Assembly (NCBI GenBank): GCA_963680875.1
Contig: OY804588.1
Coordinates: 63,185,397-63,249,396, forward strand
Origin: Bathymodiolus brooksi
Taxonomy: Eukaryota; Mollusca; Bivalvia; Mytilida; Modiolidae
Reading direction: 5' to 3'
Length of the DNA: 64,000 nucleotides
Of the stretch, positions 57,066 through 64,000 are shown piece by piece; position 1 is the first letter of the stretch, and each line of letters opens with the position of its first letter. A model generated the notes under the pieces. It worked only from the letters and a program-made list of their open reading frames with translations, ran no database searches and was not told the DNA's origin. The translations under genes and the position numbers were made by a program.

Positions 57066-57534
57066 TTTCAGTTATATCGTTCAAATAATGAAACTCATAA
57101 ATACCACAATATGTTTATTACTAAGATTATTTTAATATTAGATGATATTCATGGTTAATCCATAAATGTCATTTTGTACAAGATAATATTGTAAAAGACA
57201 GACTTTTTTTTGACAACGGAATTGTTTTTAAATGTCTTCAGATTTAGGATTTTCTCTTATTTTTTTTACAAAAAATAGCGATTCTGTGATATTTGCATAC
57301 ATTTTATTTGTTTTCATTACTTCGTCAAATGTTATTGTTTATATTAAAAAATATCGGTACTTCTGTGCTTAATTTAAGGCATTTGAAGTACTATGCTGAA
57401 GTTTTATATCATATGATTGAATGGGGGTAACGGGAGGGGGGGGGGGGGGTGTATATTTTATTTCTGACAATTGAAAGATGAAAGATGTTATGTACATCTT
57501 TGTACTTTTATTTCCTTGACAACATTAAGGGAAA

Positions 57535-57690
57535 ATCCTCTTTCTCCTTAATGCTATGTGCTTAGCGGAGTTACTACAAATACCAATTTTATAGTCCTTT
57601 ATTTGACCCGACCGGGATTCGAACCCACGATCTACCACACTCTAAGAGAGCACGCTAACCATTACACCACCGGTACTGTTAATTAGTTTA
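57535..57690 (-). mobile_element. SINE family 2 head (tRNA-like)
   Basis: Partner of 23235-23390, with B-box GGGTTCGAATCCC in perfect form. Confidence 0.75.
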
Positions 57691-58264
57691 TCAGAGTGCT
57701 TCTCATATTAAAACAACATATTTTTGTCGAACCAGAACTTTCACTGAAAAAATCAAATTTTACTGACAACTGTACATATAGGATTAAACACATTTCGATA
57801 AAGAGTTTATTCGTTTGTAAACTTCCGATGCGCTCTCAAACTGAACTATGCAAATTAATTAAAGTCAGAAGCCTTCTGGTATTGTATAATGCAGCTTAAG
57901 CAAATTCTTCTGTTATACTGAGTCAGGGACGGCCTTAAGCCAATTGGCTTAATTGCTCCTAATTGGGGCCCCGCGCTGGAGTTATCTACTCTCGTCTGTG
58001 TACACAGCAACACACAACAACACACAGCAGGTTTTACATAGAACAATTAATTGGGCCCCGTATATCCTAAGGCTGGCCCTTCTGATAATGATATTAAATC
58101 GTTTGTTATATCAGTTTAATGTTTCACAGTCAAACTGCAATTCCAAAATTGAATCAAAGCATATGGTCAGGGATGTCAGTTTCTAATATCCTGTCCAGAA
58201 ATGCAAGTCAACTTTCGGAATTAAATTAAACAATTGACAAAAAATAGGCTATTCCGAAGTCAAA

Positions 58265-58530
58265 AAGGGTCATCGTGGTCGTGATTGTATGGTACTTGAT
58301 TTACAACTACCTGTGCAATCAGTGCTTATCACTACTAAAGTAGTAAGTTCCAATCTGTTCATGGCGAGGTGTACTCGTGATCAATACAGTTTTATGTGAT
58401 AAAGTTTGTCAGTGACTTACAGCAGGTCGGTGGTTTTCTTCGGGTACTCCAGTTTCCTCCACCAATAAAACTGACCGCCATATATAACTGAAGTATTGTT
58501 GAAAGTGGCGTTAAACACCATAACTCTAAT
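58265..58530 (+). mobile_element. SINE family 1
   Basis: Partner of 23955-24215. Confidence 0.85.
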
Positions 58531-58745
58531 AATATGCAATCAGTGCCTATCACCACTAACATTGTGAGTTTGAATCCCACTCAAGCGAGATGTGTTCGAT
58601 ACAACATTAGTTGATGAAGTTTGTCAGTGACTTACGGCAGGTCGGTGGTTTTCTCCAGGTGCTCCGGATTCCTCCACCAATAAAACTGACTGCCACAATA
58701 TAACTGAAATATTGTTGAATGTGGCCATAAGCACCATAAACTTAA
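58531..58745 (+). mobile_element. SINE family 1, head-truncated
   Basis: Partner of 24216-24435. Confidence 0.8.
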
Positions 58746-59309
58746 CCCTAAATGTATGTACTAAGGTATTTATGCAACTTCAGTTATTAAATTAGTATTT
58801 AAATTGATCACACCCCATTTCATTGAGACGTCCTTCAAGTTCTTTGTGTAAAATACAAATGTCATAGTATGGATTTTTTAAAAGAAAACACATTCATAAT
58901 AACAAAACTTTATTATCTTTTTGTAAAATAACACCAGTAAAATAGAAAGCTGCGAATATAATACAGTAAAAACATATGTAATACCAACTTAGAACAATAA
59001 ATCTGTTAATAAGTTTCAAAATATGAATTCAATTAATATTAGTGCTAAAACTTTAATGTTTTGATACATAATCATTCTGTGCCAAAGATATTTGTGTAGG
59101 GCCTCAAAGAGAAAGTTTGTAAGGTGGAACTAGACTGCTTTGAGGACACGGGGACAGCTGAGACTTCTCTCAAAATTGTGGATTTGAGATCCAATAAAAC
59201 CACTGGTTAATTTCCACATATGCATTATTTCCTGTGCAGCAAAATTTTATGGCAAGGAAACCATTTTGGATTGAGTGAGAGTGATTATGTTTTACCGTCA
59301 AATGAGCAA

Positions 59310-59600
59310 TTGTGCAGGTATATCATGGCAATAACAAGCTACATTCGATGAAATCATGACGATGTCCACTTTAAACTAGTCCAACAAGCTTAGTTGTATT
59401 TTTATAGTGCTAGTTCACCGAAGCAACAGTCTGTGGGTAGACATGTCATCCCTCTCAGACATATATTTTGCTATCGAGCCAATCGGTCTTTGGAGTGAAG
59501 CAATAAATACCAATTTTATAGTATATTTTACCTGATCGGGGCTTAAACCTATTGAGTTACCAAACCCAATGCGAGTATGTAAGCTATTACAGCATATATA
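59310..59600 (-). mobile_element. SINE family 2, degenerate
   Basis: Partner of 27650-27905. Slightly longer and with a clearer centre (GTCTGTGGGTAGACATGTCA). Confidence 0.6.
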
Positions 59601-59635
59601 TTTAAACAGCACCGACCATCTTAAATATACTATCA

Positions 59636-59825
59636 CCACTGAAGTTGTGAGTTCGAATCATGGCAAGGTGTACTCGATACAACATTATGTGATAAAGTTT
59701 GTCAGTGGTTTGCGGTAGGTTTGTGATTTTCTATTGGGTACTCCGGTTTCCTCCACCAGTAAAACTGACCGACACGATATAACTCAAATGTGATTGAAAA
59801 TGGCATTAGACACCATAAGCCTAAT
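59636..59825 (+). mobile_element. SINE family 1, 5'-truncated, only in copy B
   Basis: Begins CTATCACCACTGAAGTTGTG without the head and ends CATTAGACACCATAAGCCTA. Copy A has no SINE at the matching place (27933). Confidence 0.75.
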
Positions 59826-59849
59826 ACTAACCCTATCATATGATACCTA

Positions 59850-60395
59850 TGCTATGACATGTAAGAAGAGTGTGAAGATACCAAATGAGTAATCAGAATC
59901 CGTAAATCGAAAAAGGACAGATAACACAATGGCCAAATGAAAAGTTTGAAGATACCAAAGTAGTAATCGGAAGTCGTAAATAGAAAACGCACAGACAACA
60001 CAGTGGCCAAAATAAATTAACTTATATAGCAACCGAAAATATTTAGATAAATGCTATCACATGTAAGAAGAGTTTGAAGATACCAAAGGGGTAATCAGAG
60101 TATGTAAATCGACGAAGGACAGACAACACAATGGCCAAAATATATTAACTTATATACCAACCAAAATATTTAGATAAATGCTATCACATGTAAGAAGAGT
60201 TTGAAGATACCAAAGGGGTAATCAGAGTGCGTAAATCGACGAAGGACAGACAACACAACGGCCAAAATATATTAACTTATATAGCAACCAAATTATTTAG
60301 ATAAATGCTATCACATGTAAGAAGAGTTTGAAGATACCAAAGGGGTAATCAGAGTCCGTAAATTGACGAAGGACAGACAACACAATGGGTAAAAG
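59850..60395. repeat. Tandem repeat, about 128-bp unit, 3 full plus degenerate copies
   Basis: Full units start TTAACTTATATAGCAACC at 60017, 60145 and 60272. Two shorter, diverged units precede them. Copy A has two units. Confidence 0.9.
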
Positions 60396-60596
60396 AAAAA
60401 AGGACAAAAGAACAAACAACTATCTACAAAGCACTACACCGAAAACTAAAGACCGAGTTACATCAACTCCACTAAAATCGGGGGTGAACGCAGGTTCTTA
60501 GGGTGAGTGTGCAGTTCCTGCTCCACTAGCGACACCCGTCGTGTTATAAATGCTATGATAAGTAACTGTTTCAGTTGTCATTGTCCAATTAATATG

Positions 60597-60785
60597 GTGG
60601 TTAGATTTACATCTGCCGATTAACTGTATACTATCTCTAATGTGTGCGAGGTCGATGCCTACCTGTGGTAGGATGGGCTAGATTAAATTTTATATAAGTT
60701 TGTCAGTTATTTCCGACACCAACAAATCTTACCTCCACAATCTATATGAAATATTGTTGAAAGTGGCGTTAAAACATCATAAAAC
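60597..60785 (+). mobile_element. SINE family 1, old and degenerate
   Basis: Partner of 28385-28580. Confidence 0.55.
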
Positions 60786-60951
60786 CCATCCTACAACATC
60801 ATTTACATACTCATTTGCAGTCATTAATAAAGCTGAAATACTGATCACTGATGCTAAACATCAATCAATTAATCAATCAAGCTCCATTAGATTGTGCTAT
60901 ATTACATGAAAATTTATAAAATACAAAAAAGATCCTGCTTCATAATATGCA

Positions 60952-60957
60952 TTTATT
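60952..60957 (-). terminator. Polyadenylation signal AATAAA, gene B
   Basis: AATAAA on the minus strand about 20 bases past the gene B stop, matching gene A. Confidence 0.6.
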
Positions 60958-60974
60958 TGTTAATAGTCAATATT

Positions 60975-61222
60975 CTATTCTCTTCGAACCATCATTGTTG
61001 TTCCTTTCAAGGAGTAATACAGGCCTTTCCAGTGATGCCAAATAACCCCATTGCCATACGACGTATTATTTCCTTTCAGGTACAGGCCATTCAAGTTTGC
61101 AGTGTGACAACCATGATACCACCAACCACCTTTAAACTCCTGTGCGCAATGTGCATCAATTCTGTCGACGTCTTTATCTTTTGCTGAAAATTTTTGTCCG
61201 TTATGAAACGCCATTGAATCTC
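60975..61222 (-). CDS. Fibrinogen-related gene B, last exon (C-terminal FBG subdomain)
   Basis: 248 bp, phase 1 acceptor (TATATTTTCAG), stop at 60975. The text keeps the fold: [33 protein letters not shown] with both Cys, [17 protein letters not shown] and WHHWKGLYYSLKGTTM. Compared with gene A the core is constant, but changes cluster just before the first Cys, between the Cys, and in the loop after NLNGLYLKG. These are the calcium and ligand-pocket regions in known fibrinogen lectins. NNT adds a possible N-glycosylation site. Together with the other open exons, gene B looks functional where it can be seen. Confidence 0.93.
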
Positions 61223-61457
61223 CTGAAAATATAATAACGCAACATGCTTTATTGTATTGTTTCTCTTTTGTGATTGGAATTAAGCATTGTGTATTGGATG
61301 AGAGGGGTTTTAGAGATGGGTGTTTCAGCTGTTTCAACATCGTATGCTAGTTGGATTCACAACTGTTTCTTGTTGGTCGATTTAAAGAAATCTTCTCCTC
61401 TCAAACCGCTTAGCCAAATGAACTGAAACTTGGTAGGAAGCATATATTTGTCATCTA

Positions 61458-61805
61458 AGTAAGTAAGTAAGTAAGTAAAGTGTATTTAAAGTCGGCACAT
61501 ATATACATATAGCAAATAGCATGAGCTACATGAAGCTCTTAACACCGACTATAACACATATACAAGCAAACATACCATTGTTATATTCAGGCAAGTATCT
61601 ATATGAGCATATAGCAACCAAGTAAGAGCACATAACAAGCAAATAAGAGCACATACAAATTAAAAATTGATCATTACATCCCGATTGGACAAAAACATGG
61701 TCGACATGGACAATTATTTTTTTTTGATTCGCTGAAATTTAAAACATCTTTCCATCTGAATCTAGGAGGCACAATGAATTGCTTCTTTGTAGGAATGATG
61801 AATGG
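61458..61805 (-). mobile_element. LINE 3' end fragment in FReD intron
   Basis: Partner of 29256-29650, with a shorter (AAGT)n tail and a small internal deletion. Confidence 0.65.
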
Positions 61806-62012
61806 TATATCATGTACACATTTCCTGCATTACCCATCAATATAAAGTAATAGTTTCATACTTCATTATCCTGATGTCCACCTAACATGCATTACCTTGA
61901 CATCCACCGATATCAACTTCAACTTCAAAAGCCTTCATAATCTTGATACCCATCCCCAATATTAAGCCCAACCTACAATACTCTGATATACATTGAAAGG
62001 TTTAAGCCTCAC

Positions 62013-62177
62013 CTGCATCACCCTGATATCCACCAACTGTCAGCTTGTATACTGACTTCTCATCGTCCACTGCAAACTGTTTATATGTAGCATACTTCTC
62101 GGTATTGTCAAAATCCTCCATGTTAATACGTAGATTATAGTTTCCCTGTGATGTGAGCTGGTGTAAGTGTTCATTAC
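62013..62177 (-). CDS. Fibrinogen-related gene B, FBG exon 3
   Basis: 165 bp, phase 1 in and out, open throughout. The text NEHLHQLTSQGNYNLRINME, FAVDDEKSVYKLTVGGYQGD, AG is a standard mid-globe segment. About 11 bases differ from gene A, giving residue changes such as Thr for Ala and Asn for Lys/Ser. It follows the intact exon 63066-63162 in frame, with the split Gly codon (G + GT) completing FWLGN. Confidence 0.93.
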
Positions 62178-63065
62178 CTAAGAATAAGACATTCATGAGA
62201 TCCCCTGAATTTTTTTTTCTACATAATTGATATTAATACTAGCATAGCTCAACTACTAGTTCAACAGTATATGTGTTTCAAATACAGGATGTTGTGCTTG
62301 ACACTTTGCATCAGATGGGTTTTATACTAATTTATAATAATGAGTGTTATTTGAAACCTGACATTAGACGGGTTGGATGCTTTATCCTAATATGACGTCC
62401 TTCATTGGCTATATAAACAATGCTGTGAAAATACTCTCGATATATTTTAATTCGCACGTGCGTATTGTCGGACAAATTATGTAAGTCATTACTAAGTGAT
62501 ATTATGTATTTACACATGATCGTTGTTCGTACAAGCAATGAAATGTTCGCTTTGTGTTTTCACACCTTCATTCTTTCGAATTTGTTGGTGCTAAAGATGA
62601 CCATCTATCGGCTTTGGTTTTTGTAAATTGTCGTCTTCCGTTGACGTAGCGTACAAGGAACGCTGGTTACATTGACACACGCCAGTTTCTGATTTATTTT
62701 ACGATTGATTAGGATTTTACTTGTTTAAGTTGCTACAATGAAAATGTCATCAAATTGGAAAATGTCATTAACTTAATTTCAACAAAGAAAAACACCTATA
62801 AATAAAGGTTAGTGGATTTTGTTATGACATGCACTTCCATTACTGACACAATGTACTTCCACTTCAAAAATTAAGTTAAATTTTTAATATTGGAATCGAA
62901 ATAATTCAGGGAAGCCAAGGTTTTATAATGTTTTAACATGGGTAACATTATTTTCGTTTCTTTTTATTTCTCGCTATCACTCGGAAGATTTGTACGGAAG
63001 TAATGTTTCCCATCTTAAAGCAACATGCAAACATCGTTACATAATCGTACCATTGAAATACGTAC

Positions 63066-63162
63066 CTAACCAAAACTCTTTCTCTGGGTTTCCAAATCCG
63101 CGTCTGTACGTCTCCCATTTGCGATAAAAATCAACAGTTCCATCCATTCTTCGTTGAAATAC
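63066..63162 (-). CDS. Fibrinogen-related gene B, FBG exon 2 (intact)
   Basis: 97 bp between acceptor (CATTGCAG) and donor (TTAG/GTACGT), phase 0 in and phase 1 out. The text [32 protein letters not shown] is the most conserved stretch of fibrinogen domains. It sets the correct frame for the family and so shows that the 96-bp gene A exon is the damaged one. Exon 1 of gene B should lie about 750 bp or more further right, beyond the window edge. Confidence 0.93.
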
Positions 63163-63179
63163 CTGCAATGTGATCAGGT

Positions 63180-63540
63180 AAAACCATGAATAATCCACAA
63201 TCTTGACAATACTAAACCATTACTTAAACAGTAACCTGTCTACCCCTAACACTGAAACAAACACAATCATGTCAATACCAAACCATTACTTAAACAGTAA
63301 CCTGTCTAAGCCGAACAATGAATAAGCCGCAACCATGGCAATGCCAAGCCATTATTTAAATAGTAACCCGTCTAAGCCGAAAAATGAAAAAACCGCAATC
63401 CTGTCAATGCCACACCATTACTTAAACAGTAACATGTCTAAGCCGAACAATGAATAAGCCACAATCCTATTAATACCAAATCATTAGCAAAACAGAAATA
63501 TGCCTAAGCCGAACTATGAATAAACCAGAACCCTGTCAAT
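63180..63540. repeat. Intronic tandem repeat, about 60-bp unit, about 6 copies
   Basis: Units of GAATAAGCCACAATCCTGTC, CAAACCATTACTTAAACAGT and AACCTGTCTAAGCCGAACA. Copy A has about three. Confidence 0.88.
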
Positions 63541-63849
63541 ACCGTTCCATTATTAAAACAGAATCTGGTCTACACAGAATAGATAATAAAATGAAAAAGA
63601 GCATCGTCAGAGCAGTTCCAAAATATAATGGGGGAAATTGTAGAAACCTGCAAAATCGATAACATTTACACTCATGTAAATGACTGCTAACTTTTCTTGC
63701 TTGGTACATGTACATTAATTGACGGCGCTTAACTAGCATTATGACCCCAAAATCTCCCAGTGAAATGATGAAATCGTGCAAGTGCCCTCACATATAACTG
63801 GGTTGATGTAGATAACGCACAGTCTTAATCGTCAACTTTATGCATAATA

Positions 63850-64000
63850 TATTTATTTTTTTCGTGTCCGAGAGTAGCGACATGTCTACCCGCGGACTGT
63901 TGTTTCAGTGAGCTAGCACTAAAAAATGCAACTAAACGTGTTGGTCTAGTACAAAGCGGACCTGAAAATTAACTTGTTCTCGCCACAATATAGCTGAAAA
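63850..64000 (+). mobile_element. SINE family 2, cut by window end
   Basis: CGAGAGTAGCGACATGTCTA, GCGGACTGTTGTTTCAGTG, TTGGTCTAGTACAAAGCGG and AACTTGTTCTCGCCACAATA, running off the edge in the tail. Confidence 0.75.

Larger units (their letters stand above)
56185..63540. repeat. Segmental duplication, copy B (gene B 3' half and flank)
   Basis: Collinear with 22025-32400 but shorter, since it lacks the A-only insertions. The match fades near 63540, where A continues with its own tandem repeats. Confidence 0.92.

Overview
This is eukaryotic, gene-poor, A/T-rich DNA packed with repeats. Spliced lectin-type exons, tRNA-headed SINEs with CACTCACT-type tails and the common molluscan 'gtcatgtgagctattgccat' repeat point to a marine mollusc, most likely a bivalve (inference; no species call is possible from the sequence alone). 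There are no bacterial-style operons, rRNA or true tRNA genes, and no CRISPR.

The backbone is a tandem segmental duplication carrying a family of secreted fibrinogen-related-domain (FReD/FREP-type) genes on the minus strand. Segment C (about 100-4330) is repeated as C' (about 47570-51310), and segment A (about 22025-32400) is repeated as B (about 56185-63540), in the same order and orientation. Three genes can be seen. Gene 0 shows only its TATA box and signal-peptide exon (1659-1734); the rest lies left of the window. Gene A is assembled from exons at 49187-49262 (signal peptide), 46611-46703 and 44707-44805 (two homologous small exons), then 32250-32380, 31384-31479, 29884-30048 and 28773-29020 (fibrinogen domain). 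Gene B shows its last three fibrinogen exons (63066-63162, 62013-62177, 60975-61222); the rest lies right of the window. All splice phases agree. Gene A has a 1-bp loss in fibrinogen exon 2 that creates a stop, so it is probably a pseudogene; gene B is open where visible. The last exon differs strongly between A and B (about 16 % of bases, almost all amino-acid changing), while the DNA around it differs by only about 1-3 %.

One gene A intron holds a 10.7-kb minisatellite (32771-43458) of about 396 copies of a 27-bp unit, with higher-order duplications of 3751 and 1376 bp. The intron between fibrinogen exons 2 and 3 holds a complete 497-bp LTR mini-element (30790-31286) with tRNA-like A/B boxes inside its LTR, a PBS, a PPT and 5-bp target duplications; copy B keeps the empty site.

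The region between C and A (about 4.3-22 kb) holds a decayed plus-strand gene with tetratricopeptide-like exons, a broken LINE (5662-9660, minus), a 3-kb nested repeat (10768-13931) and many small DNA transposons with clear target duplications. Between C' and B (51.3-56.2 kb) lie a broken LINE ORF1 and a 2-kb fold-back element. SINEs of at least three head types share one 3' tail and are scattered throughout.
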